The notes below the pieces were generated by a model. It saw only the letters and a list, made by a program, of their open reading frames with translations, searched no databases and was not told the DNA's origin. Of a DNA stretch of 64,000 bases, positions 38,633 through 51,419 are shown piece by piece. A program made the translations under genes and the position numbers. The first letter of the stretch is position 1, and each line of letters starts with the position of its first letter. The stretch comes from Tubulanus polymorphus (Eukaryota > Nemertea > Palaeonemertea > Tubulaniformes > Tubulanidae), in assembly GCF_964204645.1 (NCBI RefSeq), contig NC_134035.1, forward strand, positions 8,496,501-8,560,500. Direction: 5' to 3'.

Positions 38633-39028
38633 TAGATCGTTTATGTTAAATTTCGAATCGCCCAAATGAATAGTCTAATTCCGTATAGTGTCCGTGTATA
38701 AGGTATGGGGCAGCGTGCGCGCACTTTAGTTTTCATACTGGCCTCATTAAAGCAATTAATCAAATCCGCGGGAGATGTAAACGGCGATCGTCCAGGTAAT
38801 CAACATTTGCTCGGTTGAAATCCTCCGTATCTAAAGATGATTAATTCGAAGCAATTATACGGTTAAATCTGTCGGATCGGTTGTTCAGATAACAACTAAC
38901 TGACCCGATACTACACAACGTTTTGCGCTTCGTATCGCTGGACCGATCCTAGAGCAGCTAGACTCTGTGTACCGTGCATACAAACCTCATGAACACCATT
39001 GATAAAACACTATATCCGTGTTGTGACG

Positions 39029-39158
39029 ATAATATAAACGATAATTCCCAAAATGAAGACGAAAAATAATCGAGTCCGAAAATGTTTCACTGAGCTAATC
39101 CTTTATTCGACGTTTCGCCTATAAACTACTCTATCATATCACCATTTTATCATTTTTA
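39029..39158. mobile_element. short element, CGACGTTTCG family, copy 1
   Basis: ATAATATAAACGATAATTCCC..., GAAGACGAAAAATAATCGAGTCCGAAAATG, TTTCACTGAGC and TTTATTCGACGTTTCGCCTATA match the left part of 57739-57915 and, inverted, its right part. Non-coding. Confidence 0.6.
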
Positions 39159-39159
39159 C

Positions 39160-40380
39160 ACAAAAAAAAATATATTGATATTAGACGAAGGAATGCTCCG
39201 AAAGCCACAGTTCGCTTATACAAATAAAAGCAGGCCCCTTACTTAAGACGAACACTACATATGGCGGGGAAAAATTTCATTATACGAATAATACCTGGTA
39301 CTGACATATAATTACTCTTTGGGTTATTGTATTTCGAATTCAGAAATACCGATAAACAAGATGATTCTTAGCGTTTTTTTTAAATGAAGAAAAACACGTT
39401 TTGATTTTTTCTCGTGAATCTATCTCCTGATTTATTCGGGCCCTAGAACTTTCATTGAACAGTTCCTGTACGGTCCAGAACATCGAATATCGAAGTCATA
39501 ACGATTCCGGGTTAACTGATTTCAGGAGGGAAACGACTTTCGAAACTCCAGGGAATATCATTAAAAAATATCACATATTAAAAAAACAAATTTTAAGAAT
39601 TTAAGTTTAGCTTGGATTTTTGGCAAACTTTAAATAGTTATCGACTTATATTACATTACCATATTATCATCTGTAATTTTCTAATGTAATTTAATTCGCA
39701 GATAAAGAATAATAAATAACAATAAAAATGGTGGTCAATATTTTTCACTATATGATAATATCGAAATTGTTATACAAACGTTATTGTTCAGAAAGTACAA
39801 TAATAATCGAATTGAACACGATGTTAAATAGATGCGGCTGATTTTGAAAACTCTCGCGTTGAGACGTAACTTTTCGATGAACGCCCACTTCAATCTATCA
39901 GTTACAAGTGCCTCAATCGAATGTTCAATAGCGTTTTTCTCCTCTAAGTAGAGACTATCGTCAATTGATACGCTGTAATCACGCGTCGCCTGGGACGCGC
40001 ATTGAATTCATAAGCGCCATCTCGAATGCACGAAGCCGCTTTAATCGAAAGGACCTCTCGAATCGAAAGCGTCGATAAATAAAGAGTTTACTAATTCCTT
40101 AGCAGACGTCAAAAACACATTTCACGTTCACATAATCGGTCGTCCCTAAGAGAAACAAAACAGAACAGAAACAGCGCGCGCACGTCAATATAATTTCGAA
40201 CTGATCGTGAACTATTTCATCGGCGAATGGAGAAAAAAATCTCCGTCGAGATATTACCTCACGGTGCGCGCGCGGTCGATAAATCCGATCGACGTTCCGA
40301 GCACGGATTTTCGATTTATACCTGTCGCGACATTAAAGGCGGTTTCCGGTCGTAGGACGGCTTACAGAAAAAACGTCGTT
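39160..40380. other. gene-free stretch
   Basis: Nothing recognisable; mostly AT-rich DNA, with a CpG-containing patch at 39850-40320. Confidence 0.4.
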
Positions 40381-40387
40381 ATTAAAA

Positions 40388-40423
<36 letters not shown>
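40388..40423. repeat. (ACG)12 microsatellite
   Basis: Twelve perfect ACG units. An 87-codon frame through it gives poly-Asp, but has no ATG start and no domain, so I do not call it coding. Confidence 0.95.
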
Positions 40424-41090
40424 TGGATTTAATTCGAGTTCTGGCCAGCCATCGGGCCTTTCGATATTAAGACTCCCTGCCGTTGCATTTTTCTCTGGGA
40501 AAATCTACTCATTTATATCCATTTCACGGTGACAGCTCTCTCGTTTTAATCGATTAGTATAGGTTTTCTTCAGAGCCAAATCAGAAATACAACATAAACA
40601 ACGTGATGTGAACGTTGCTTAGCTTCGCTCGCATTTCGGCCGATATCGTGGTTACGGCTACAGCATGAAACTTTAACGAACGCGACGCACGTTTCTTCGT
40701 GAATTAGAAGGTACTCAATATTAATAACTCTATACACTTTGATGTAAAATGCAATCGATGTCCCCCAGGTTTAGTCGAATCCATCATTATATTTATAGCT
40801 GTACGGAGCTCGGATTTCGTGTCGCGAAGGAGCATTAATCAAAATCTAGCGTCAGGATTAAGTTGCTGTCGGCAACTTGAACAATAGATTATTCGTGATG
40901 ATAAGGGTGTTGTAGAGGAGCAGTGTTAATAACGTGGATCCAGTTCCTCAGCTGTGAGTTAAGATTTGATTCAGAGTTGTAATATCGAAATTGAACTAAT
41001 TTTAACACAAAACTTTATTCAACTCACATCTCTGAAACCCAGATACCAAATTGATATACCTAAAAACAGCTTGTTGCCTAATTACTTATA

Positions 41091-41172
41091 GATTCACTGA
41101 TTTTATTGGAAATCACGAGCTTTCGCGACGAGTAGACTAGCTTTATCAAGCTAATGAGTCGTTGAGCTAAAA
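41091..41172 (-). repeat. hairpin motif related to 19081 and 51111
   Basis: On the minus strand TTGATAAAGCTAGTC...CGTCGCGAAAGCTCGTGATT has the same TGATNA-stem-GAAA layout. It is followed by CCAATAAAATC. Confidence 0.35.
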
Positions 41173-41179
41173 TACGATT

Positions 41180-44100
41180 TAAAATCCGTTATGCTGAACT
41201 TTAATACTAACTGATAACTGATAGAGTTAATGTTTTATGAATATTTACGGAGCCCCGTAAATATACTTTTTTCCGTTCCAATGAAAGAATCATTTCGTTC
41301 GAACGAAAAACTTTTTGTTCCCACGAAATATTGCCATTCGAACGAAAAAGAATATATTCATTTCTCACCATGTCACTTCCGGAGTTCTGTAAATATAAGG
41401 TATCTACACTGATTCGAATATTTGTATGGAAATATCTATACCGACTAACAGTTCTTGGCTCACCACAGAACCGCAGTTTCACATGTCGAATAAATCTGAT
41501 ACCTGCGCTGGATTACGTGCTGAGTTTCATGCATTTGACAATAATCATCGGGCAGTAGACTGTCGCTTGGGTGAAACGTGACAGGACGTACAGAGATCTG
41601 GATGAAACGGGGAACCAGTATATTGAATAATGTCAAGTTCAATTTGTTTTGTTGCCGTGCAGGCCTCCCACATTTGAAGGTACGCGGAAATCTTAAGTTT
41701 CACGCATCAAACAGGAACGAGAATCTTTATCCTTTTTTCCGTCACGTGCAGCGGTTAATTCCAGTTCCAACGACACTTCAATAGGCGATGTTTTTCTTCG
41801 TTTACGATGGCGTTGAAATTTTTTCGTTTGATCGACGAGTGCTCGTTTTTCTCTTCGTTCGATTCAATCCAAAAAAATAACGTACTAGAATTTTTATCGG
41901 AAAAGGCGTTTTCGACATTTTTGTTTCTATAGATAAGTGCCAACAAAACAAACGATTCATATTGAAGTCGGTAGTCACCTAAGGGCCTATGGGTGATTTC
42001 GTATGGGTTAGGCTTAATTTAGTTATTCCTACGAATGCGGAGGAAAGGAAAGGTGTTGCCATTACGAGAGGAAAGCCCTCGTCTGAAGAATAAAACCAAA
42101 ACGGCTGGCAGCGGCATTAAGTCGTAACATCTCGTAGTTTTTCTCCTCGCAGGTTTCTTCGATTGAATTGGACAGTCACTGAATCTATTGAAACCGACAG
42201 GAATGTCCTCGATGGCACTGCTACATCTTGATGTGTACGCCATTATAGTACAGCTCCAGCCGGCATTTGTCTGTCAAAACTGCCACACTTAGCGACGGAG
42301 AAAACGGCAGATAAGGATACGCTCTGCGATCATTGCGCTTCTCGTTGAAGAACATGACGAGCTTGACAGATTGGACGTTGTAGGCTTTCGGTCATCATGG
42401 CTTAAAAAGAAAATCAGATCCATTTATAGGTCGGTACCATATATGGCGTCAGTGTTATTAGACTCGGAGTTTTTGGATGAGTACGCATGGTTACTTTTAG
42501 TCAGCCGAACCTGTAACTGCGCGTGATATTGCATCTAGATCTGCTGGCGCAGGGCGAATTCACGCTGATCGTATCGAGGACCGAATAACGACCTCTCATT
42601 TCTATTTTAAGGACACCAGAAGTAAAAAAAAAAAAATCCGATTTCGTGAACGCTCCATTTCTTTGAAGGATATAACTGACGTCGAAAGCCTCTGGAATAT
42701 GAGCACCCTGTTTCGTCTTCGCATTCTTCCCTGCGTCGAAAATAAAATCATAGATCTGCCCCACCAACAGAACATTTTGCCCCGAATGTACCAGTCCACG
42801 ATCGAACCTTATATAGTCGAAACATGGCCGAATGAATTTTTCACTCATGGAAACTTTTCGGCGTCTTTTTATCATTAGCGAGATTGTACAATACCACAAT
42901 AAAACCATTCAAAATTTTCCTTACTGGGCATAAATTCGTAGTCTCAATATGCGGTTGAGATGCGCAAGAGATGCTTCTGCCGTGGCACTGCAGTTAATAG
43001 CAGGGACAACACCTATTTTAATGTTTCAAGGACAAAAAATATCAAAATATTGTTTATAACAAATTCCTACGACGTTTCGACGCTAAAACGTTCGTTCCGG
43101 TGTCAGGTACGGAACCTTTGTCCGGCTGCTGGTCTGGCAGGCCACTTAATAATCTACATTAGGCCAGTTTCCGTTAGAAATACGTGACTATTTTAGCGCA
43201 TGCCTATTTAATAATATATCCATATTATATACATCAAAAGCGTTGTCGACATTTTATCGCCGTCGTCGTCGATACTGGCTGTCTCGTATCGTTTATTAAC
43301 TGTTCCTTTAATGCTTATATATCATATACAAGTCGCTTGATAGAAGCTATTTAGCGATCGTTATCTAATACGCATACATACTGCTAGTCGGCTGATTAAT
43401 AATTAGGAGATTAATAGGTACAGTGTTTAAATCTGTATAAACGTGTTATATCTTTTCGCGAGGGTTTGGTCTTTGCGATTATTTTTGTAAATTTTCGAAA
43501 TGTTTTTATCTATCTGAATTAAGAAATGGGCCCCGTTTAGATATATATAACAGACGCAGAAATTGATGATTCGGTTGGAAGATTGGATTTAGATAAATCT
43601 TAAATCTGTCAGAAAAATTAACTCTTAATAGCATCATTGTTTCACCACTTACAACGTATCGTTAACTTGAAGTTGTGTAAACATCGCTGTTTTCGGTGGG
43701 ATATATAAATACATCGGTTCTGTTTGGCTGCTTGTTGAGGCTGGTTGCAATATGTTTGCGTTATTTCTACTAGATACGTTGTGGGATGTATACCCTTAGC
43801 ATTTCAATAAAAACAACCAATTTTGCTTCATGATCTTTCATATTGCGATCGAAAAAAACTTGCCGAATATTTCTTTGTTTGATGCCTACGTTGGTCGGAT
43901 TTTGGAACTGATCCTGAGACTGATCCTATATTGGATCGTTTATCAACCTCACGACGAGATGGCCTTTGAAATGTGTCACGCTTTAAACAGCCAACAGGAC
44001 TCGAAGCAGGACACTCAGCGTATTCAAAATCAAGAAAATAATAAGCTTAGAAAACCAGAAAACCAACTGGAAAGTATGCACCAAGTTCCAGTATACTCTG

Positions 44101-44464
44101 TCGGCAAATACGATATTCTGAATATTATATGGAATTCGAGGCGATTCTAACCGAACAACAGCGCGTGGGGGTGTTTGCGACACGTTTCCGATGACACAGA
44201 AATCGAAACATCCGATTCGCAATATGACGTAAATCTGCACGGCCCAGCACTCCGCATCTAAAATCTCCGCGAGATTATGCCAAATAAACAGCTCCTGCGT
44301 AATTTCTATCGACTCGCCGATCGAATTGACCTTTCAAATATCGGTCACACGGTAGGTGATTGATTCGTCAAAGTGGTGTATTAATCGATATCATATGCGA
44401 TAATTCAGTAACATATGTTTATGCAGTCAAACTCGTGGTTATTTTCGATTCAGTGTGAACGTGC
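41180..44464. other. gene-free stretch
   Basis: No supported gene. Open frames of 106-135 codons at 42501-42908 (-) and 43830-44150 (+) have no domain. The latter has a hydrophobic start, a Gln/Asn-rich middle and an ATG preceded by AATAAA-rich sequence. I cannot support either. Confidence 0.35.
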
Positions 44465-44572
44465 CATCCTCCCCCGGCAGGAATTCAAACCTGATGGCAT
44501 CGAGACTCGCCACGGCACGAAACCCTGCCACACCATCCCTGGCAGGGATTCGAACCTGACAGCATCGAGACG
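44465..44572. mobile_element. fragment of the tRNA-promoter-like foldback element, two left arms in tandem
   Basis: CATCCTCCCCCGGCAGG...CCTGATGGCATCGAGAC...CACGAAACCCTGCCACAC (44465-44532) is a left arm of the 35896 family. It is followed at once by a second partial arm CATCCCTGGCAGGGATTCG...CAGCATCGAGAC (44533-44572). No right arm follows. Confidence 0.8.
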
Positions 44573-45061
44573 GAACCTAGGCAAAATCGGCAGTGCATAC
44601 CATTTTTACGATCGGGTGTTTTTTTTCGAAAATTTGAGAAGATGGTCAATACCGCGCAACAACTTAGTGACTAGTATAAAGAAGATTTGTGAATCTTTCC
44701 AAATCACAAGGCTTAGGTGTCTCAGGTATTTGATTTAAAAAAAAGGCAGATAGCCTCATTCTAGCATCGCTGAATACATTAACTCGCGACTATATCGATA
44801 TACATTGTAAACCAAATTAATAAAATATAGAGCATTTATGATGTAGAAATGTAAGCTATATATTTTTTCTGATCTTGTGCTCGAAGAAAATTGTGAAATT
44901 TCCGTAGCAAATACATTTGATCCCAGATAAATCTGCAACTGGCTAAAGCGTGTGTTTCGTTAGAAAATTTGGGGATGTCTTCGTCAGTGGGGGCCAGATC
45001 GGCCATTACAAAAACGAAAACCACGTGACCACGTGCGGACAGACTTTGCACAAAATGTAAT

Positions 45062-45475
45062 ATGCGAGTTGTTTGTGACGAATTTCACTTTATATCAGTT
45101 TGCCCGTTTTTTGCCAATTTCCGTCGAGACCCTTTTAGCTTATACTTGGTAGATAACCCACAATTACATAAATTTGTAGATTTGTTTACCAGATCATCAG
45201 ATGTAAAACTCCGAAAGCTTGGCATTATTCATACGAAGAGGTCTTAAATATTTTAAATAACATTGCTGTATCATTTTTCTTGTCACACACAAACAGTGGC
45301 GCGTAATCTTGGATAGATATTAGCCTTGGCTATCATCTATCCAAAATAAAACAGAATTTTTCTTTCTGATATCGTATTGTATTGACATTCGTGCTGTATT
45401 GTTTTTTTTTGCTCTAAGCAAATGGTGAGCAATGAAAATATATTCTATATAATATTCTATATTCTATGTATTCTA
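45062..45475 (+). pseudogene. LINE 3' terminus (end of ORF2 plus 3' UTR)
   Basis: The frame at 45062-45247 reads CDEFHFISVCPFFANFRRD...LHKFVDLFTRSSD and stops, matching the C-terminal zinc-binding tail (EFHF...CP) that follows the reverse transcriptase in LINEs of the type seen at 1-1860. The 3' UTR continues to GCTCTAAGCAAATGGTGAGCAATG and ends in a tail of ATATTCTAT-like repeats (about 45440-45475). Only the 3' end was copied, as is usual for 5'-truncated insertions. Confidence 0.75.
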
Positions 45476-45679
45476 CATAAAAAAGAACGAATATATCATA
45501 TTCGAATCTCTGCCGAGAGAGAGGATGCAAAAATTGTGACGAAGACCATCCACTCTTGTATACGCCGACGAAACAACAGGCTTAACCAAACACAACCGAC
45601 GTAATATGATAACGGATAATAGAGACAAAAATAGATAACGAATGCGCAGTACGCAAATGAACGTACTCAATTATTCTAA

Positions 45680-48200
45680 GGGCACTCTCTGGCACCATTG
45701 GTGAATATGATGCGTGTTGGGAATTAATGCTTAATTGATTGTTAATTGAATGTTCTCGCTCTGCTAATTGTATTTCAAGTACGTATTAAACAAACTAATT
45801 AAGCTACAGTTATTAACCGTAATCTAAGCGGACAGTCACACGAAACAGGACTTGAGGCTTCGGTAGCTGGCCTGTTTAAATATAACCATTATTCTGCTCT
45901 ATCTAAATAGAACATTCATTCATGAAATTGTAGACCATAGACACTGGATTCAACACATCATCATTTTTGCAGTATCGACATAAACTATTGAATCTGGATT
46001 TAACAAATTATCATTTTTTGCGATATCAACAATTCGAGTGTTACCCTTGAGGTAGATTAACGTTTTTGTGTTACCCTGAAGGGGCGCAATTTGAACTTTA
46101 TCGCACTATACAAATTTCATCAATATTATCATTACGATAACTCTTATGCGAATCTGAAAATCTGAAATCTACCCGGGATTATAGCATGCTACAGTGCAAT
46201 TTCGTCAACGGCCTGGCCAGCATACACGTCGCTGCACAGCCTGTGACGAAGTAGAAATGCATAGACAATCACCACCAGCCCCCAGCGGATGATCGTAGTA
46301 ACTAAGCAGCGACAAACAAGGTATCCGAGATATCTGTGATAAACGACAAAGCATCGAAAAGACCGCAAGCATCAAAGGAATCGATGAGGAGATATGCTTT
46401 TTATGTAAGCACGCGATTGTCTACGACGATGTCAAGGCCGACGCTACGACGAACCCCCCCCCCCCCCACCCATGACGTGTTAGCGGGAGTAACTCGTTCT
46501 ATATCGACCAAAACATCTGAACAAACGAAGTCGAAAGGCCTTTCATAATGTCACTCGAGACGAAGATCGAAGACGATCTATAGCTAATTATGTGCTACGG
46601 GCAGAATAAAACGTTTAAATCCATAAACAAATTTATGACAGGCCCATTTGCAAATCATCAAATTTGAACAACGCATTCCTTTATGGTATTCGATCTCGCT
46701 TTTAAAGAGGCGCCGAGACGTTTATAAAGCGAATAAGTACGTACGTGTCGCGCAGAGTTCGAAAAGTTCAGATGGGAATTGAAAAATTCGCGTTGACACG
46801 TAAGTTCCTTAGTTAATCATGTCTACGTTCGTTAGAGCTAAAAGAGCCCTTCAAATGAACGACTTGCAGAAAGGAATATTTTGTCATCAAAAATAAAATC
46901 AGTTTAAAGTTGTTTTATCATATGACTTATTAGGGGCATTTTGCGAGACGATGGGTCTCTCGACTCGGATCGAAATTCCCTTTAATTCTGTCTCGTGATT
47001 TTGAAGCCGACCCGTGGAACCACATGAATCTTTTACTTTCAAAACTCGAATACAACAATATCGTATAAGAAAACTAGGACTAATCTGGCCCAACCCACTA
47101 AAACTTGATATATAGCCTTCTCTAGAATGAGCTTTTATTGCGCGATTCGCGACTTCAGAATTCCATTTCACCGATTGTCTGAAAATTTCATCGGGGTTTT
47201 ATTCAATATCCTCCGACAATTGTATAGTTGATTTATAAGGTACATTGTGCGCGCGTTCGCAGTTTAACAATTCGAGAAGGCGCGCAGTTAGGCGTTTTCG
47301 TCATACGATAGGGAAATCGAGTTTCGGCCATAAACAACGATTTGATTATCACATCGAGCCGTAACGTTGTTATAACTACACAGCACCGGAACTGCGACAA
47401 ACCGCCATTACAACGGCTCTTTCTAAACGTCGTAATGTTCGTTATGTTCATTGTCGCCACACTCCGCAAAAGGCTTCGTGTACACGTCATTAACTTTTAA
47501 AATCGCAATAAATAACTAGCAAAATTCACGGACATTAGGCGTGCTATGAGGTTCATATTTTACCGCGTGCGAACGTTACCGTCCACATCATTGCCCACAA
47601 TGTGAGATCCTTTTACGGAGAGATTTTTGCGGCCGTCGCTTAGTGTTCAAACAGTACACATCCCTCATTATTCATACCACAGCGGCATAAAGTATCCAAT
47701 AGTTTTTATGTAAATGCGATGGCGACAATAGTTGATACACGAAACTCGGTAAACGACATCTCCATTAATATATTAACAAAATAGAGCATTGCATTGTAAA
47801 TGAATGAATGGATAACTAAATATCTACGTACATCGTAAAAGCGACGGAAGCGGTCGGTAACATGTCTTTCCTTTTCTGTTATGTGCCCATCCTTTTCTGT
47901 TATGTGGCACCTGTCATTTTCATTTAAAAAGTAAAATTAGGATTTTTTGTTTAGACATTTTCAAATTGTTAACGTCGGGGGGTTTTTCAGTGCGAGTGTG
48001 ACGACAGTTAACACGTGCAGTATACGTATATCATGGTTCCCGACATTTTAGCGTGGAGTCATTATTTTGCTCGGAGCCCCATTTGAGTCGGTTATGTTCG
48101 CTAAAAACTATATCAAACATTATTTGAAAGATGCGTTTTGTCAGTCGGTATTCTCCAGACCGATATAGCAATCAGTTGAAGCAACGTTATGGTATCAGCG
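45680..48200. other. gene-free stretch
   Basis: No supported gene. A run of 14 C lies at 46454-46467. GTTACCCTGA-like words repeat near 46040-46085. Confidence 0.4.
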
Positions 48201-48204
48201 TCTC

Positions 48205-48417
48205 CTAAATGATAACGTGGAGTTGTGTTTTATTTCCCGAATGTATCCAGTAAGGATGGCTCCTAAAATTTCCAAATCGGGGCTTACGGGCTAGTTTTTT
48301 TCTGATGGCTGGCTCTGGTGGATATAAGTTCAGCGTTGTGGCTATCCACCTTCGATATACTTGTTGATGCTTCTTCCAATCGACCACGTCATTCGATAGC
48401 TTTGTTTCAAAAATCAC
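48205..48417 (-). CDS. short protein-like frame, unrecognised
   Basis: The frame VVDWKKHQQVYRRWIATTL then NLYPPEPAIRKKLARK, stop at 48205, reads like real protein for about 65 codons. It lacks a clear ATG and splice sites. It may be a last exon or a transposon remnant. Confidence 0.2.
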   Translation of the reverse strand: MIFETKLSNDVVDWKKHQQVYRRWIATTLNLYPPEPAIRKKLARKPRFGNFRSHPYWIHSGNKTQLHVII

Positions 48418-48647
48418 CAGCCAATTATTGTTATCGCACCATGTTTGTTAGCTGTTCACTTTCTGTGAGGTACGTTTAGGGAAGCTGGTCTAACTTATCC
48501 CATTCTCTCTTGCAAGGGTTCGGTTGCTTTCCGCCGGGGCTCACGCCAACACAAAACCCTGGCAAAGACGCTTATTTTGTCTATTGCACCACCGAAGATT
48601 TCTCGGACGCACAGGTTGCCGGTCAGCGGCAACCAGTCTATATATCA

Positions 48648-48986
48648 AATCCTCTCCCGGCAGGGATTCGAACCTGATGGCATCGAGATTGCCACCGCAC
48701 GAAACCCTGTCATACTAGACCGAGTGCGCAGACGCACGCGCAGCTTTAGATAATGTCATTATTAGCCAATCATAAATCCTGTTTTATTTTAGCCCGGGTT
48801 TTCCCATTCATAGTTCTTCCGTGAAATTTACCTCAGATTTATACAACGAACAATCTGACTGGCGCCGCAAGTTTTCGTGCGGCAAAGCCGCGCATGTACC
48901 TGCGCACCCGGTCTTGTGTGGCAGGGTCTGCACCGTGGCTGAGTGTAGCAATGCCATCAAATTCGAACCCTTGCCTGGGGAGGATG
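48648..48986. mobile_element. foldback element with tRNA-promoter-like inverted ends, second full copy
   Basis: Left arm AATCCTCTCCCGGCAGGGATTCG...ACTAGACCGAGTGCGCAG; right arm CTGCGCACCCGGTCTTGTGTGGCAGGG...GCCTGGGGAGGATG. The central part (GCCAATCATAAATCC, AGCCCGGGTTTTCCC, TCATAGTTCTTCCGTG) is the reverse complement of the centre at 35896-36221. A decayed target duplication may remain (ATATATCA at 48640-48647 and ACACATCA at 48987-48994). Non-coding; open frames across it are chance. Confidence 0.85.
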
Positions 48987-50478
48987 ACACATCAGTGCGG
49001 CCAGTGTTGGCGAGAGCTTCGGCGGCAAGAAATCAAACCCTGGAAACTGATCTTAAAGCCTTGTCGAAACAAGTTCTCAAAAACAACGTGTACGCGCACG
49101 CCTGTCAAAGATGTGCAACACGCATGCAGCGAGCGCTGACCGTTTTGCAACCCGTCTTGTTGCTAGCCGCGCGCGGTGTTTAGTGACGTTGCGTACGTAC
49201 CGCTGCGGCAGCGTGCCAACAACCGACGTCGATGCTTCGCAGAACCAACCGCGGATTACGATTACGTCGGATCTAAAGCTTTCACGCGATAAAGTTCGTC
49301 GCCGTCGTGCGCTCGCGAGAAATACGCTTTTCTGACATAGAAAAGGGAAAAACATTTCGATCATTTGTTTTTCATAACGGATTATTGCCTTTGAACGCGG
49401 GATATTCTATTTGCGGAATTCAAATCGTCGTAAAACACTTAGCTAACTTTCTTAATTTATATCCTTAGTATCTCAGGATTCCCTTGCGTGGATAGATAGA
49501 TATTAGTCGGAAGGTTTCGGATTAACACTGGTATCTAAACGAGCTTTTGTTATTCTTTACCTAGCCCGTATTCGGTAAGTGACGGTTTTTTCTGAATTCG
49601 ACTCGGGTTAGAAACAGTTCGCATCGATATAATACTAAATATAACTGATTCATGCAAGTCGCAACACGTGGAACCGTCGGGAAAATTAAGTAGCATTAAA
49701 GCATTCACAAGATGTCTCTTTTATTAAAGAAATCAATTTTTCGAAATGCATTCCATTATCTGTTGCATCCATTATCTGTCGCTGTACAGTGTCGCGTGGT
49801 ACTATTATATCCGTCGACAAAAATAGATAATGGACGTGCGCTAAAGAGTTTTTTTTTTCATTTTTCCATCAAAATATTGTATAGTGTATAATTCTAAGGT
49901 AGATTTAGTTGTATAATCACCGAATATAATTATGGAAACGGTTTTCATTTCAACCGCAAATAGGATAGAAATCAATTGCTTTGATAACTAACGTAAAAAT
50001 TACGTTTGAAGTAGGGTTTTATTGTTTAACCTCGAAAATTCCGACTTACGGAAAAATGAAAATGAAAGTTAAATGAAGATTTCGAGTTGAAATATGAAAA
50101 TTTGAAAAAAATGAAAAAAATTAATATGGTCGCAATTTCCTTCCGTACATATTATGTATAGGTCGGACAGGAACATCATTTACATAAACATATTTAGACA
50201 TGAATTGAATTCGCTTTAATCTTTTGCTTTTTGGCACTACTGGTACAGCGAACGCGTGATGTTTTCTTAGGGCCGAAATGGGCTTGCTTTTCTCTTTTAC
50301 AAAAAAAGCCAGAATTGTTAACGTATACGATTTTTTTCCGCTAAAAGCTTGCCCATTACGGATATCAGATTTCCGATAAAATAACTGACAACTGATGTAC
50401 AGTGCTTGTAACGTAGTTCATCCATCGACTATTATCTATTCCACGTGCGTTAAATACGCTATTTTTAATCCATTTCAG

Positions 50479-50552
50479 ATCGAAGGCCATTTCGAATTCC
50501 GATTCGACCGCGGATTAAGGTCGCGCATCGTTTCTCGAAAGGAAAATCTCAC
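50479..50552 (+). CDS. exon-like segment, unrecognised
   Basis: 74 bp between an acceptor TTAATCCATTTCAG (ends 50478) and a consensus donor GTGAGT (50553). One frame is open throughout: IEGHFEFRFDRGLRSRIVSR and KENLT. Both splice signals are good and the base composition is richer in CpG than the surroundings. It could equally be an untranslated exon. No neighbouring exons identified. Confidence 0.35.
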
Positions 50553-51110
50553 GTGAGTACCTTATTTTGTTACTTCCACGCGCGTACGTATATTGTTCGT
50601 GTTCGTATAGATATCTACGCCGTCTTGCCGCGCGCTGCAAAAACATTCGGGTGAAATCATATCTCGCCGAACCGATGGCCAGAACGTGCGCGCGTGTTTA
50701 GCGGAGCATCGGTTCTCGTTTCGATTCTGTTCAGGTGTGGTGGATCAGGATAGATACAGGTGAATTCGATCCTTTCCCGCTGCGCGTGAAGCGGGTTCGT
50801 AGCGCGCTCATGAGCCTTGTGCGCTACACCGCGGCCATAGTGGGCGACGGGTCTTCAATTTCGACAAGCAACTACTTATAGCTAAATGCGTAGAATGTTT
50901 TTCAAATAAAACCCGCATATTCATTACTATAAAACTATATGAATCGTGGAGAAATCGAAGACCGTGGGTCGTTTTCTTAACTTCTGATTCTGTTCTGCTA
51001 TATTATAATCGAAATTTTTCTTCTCATAAAAATGTGACACCATATATTAGACGAATCGATATGGAATCGATGTATATTTCATGAAGTTGCGGAACATAAC
51101 TCAGCGCTAA

Positions 51111-51280
51111 TAAGATAAAAAACCCACTATGTACAAATTAAAAGAATTTAAAAATCGAGAATTTCTTTACTCAAACAATCTAAAATATAAAATACACGAT
51201 GTTTCGATCTCACCCTAGAGATCATCGTCAGGTGTGAGATATCCCATTATCTAATTTGTACATAGTGGGTTTTTATCTTA
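51111..51280. mobile_element. 170-bp MITE with 29-bp inverted ends
   Basis: TAAGATAAAAAACCCACTAT... (51111-51139) and ...ATAGTGGGTTTTTATCTTA (51251-51280) are inverted with one base difference in length. The interior hairpin GATCTC-ACCCTA-GAGATC lies beside CGATGTTTCG and CATCGTCAGG. Read on minus this is CGATGATCTCTAGGGTGAG followed by ATCGAAACATCG. Confidence 0.85.
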
Positions 51281-51329
51281 ATATCCGTTCACCACGTTTG
51301 AGTGTGGTTATTGTACTTGCCAATATCAT

Positions 51330-51415
51330 CCTTCACCCAGTCCTGGCAGTCCTTGCTCTACGATCCTATACTGTACCCACTGAGGTACATCACACACTAT
51401 GGTTCTTGGTGAATA
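51330..51415. mobile_element. short element of the 33979 family, copy 3
   Basis: CCTTCACCCAGTCCTGG...CTACGATCCTATACTG...GGTACATCACACACTATGG and TTCTTGGTGAAT follow the 33979 element in order. Confidence 0.65.
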
Positions 51416-51419
51416 TCGT

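Noticed and set aside
40207-40470. Poly-Asp protein gene
   Set aside because: The frame has no ATG and its acidic run comes from an (ACG)12 microsatellite.
48640-48994. Clear target duplication for the second foldback copy
   Set aside because: The flanks ATATATCA and ACACATCA differ at two positions, so it is noted only as a possible decayed duplication.
48821-49183. 120-codon plus-strand frame
   Set aside because: It overlaps the right arm of the foldback element and CpG-rich DNA, with competing frames on both strands and no domain.
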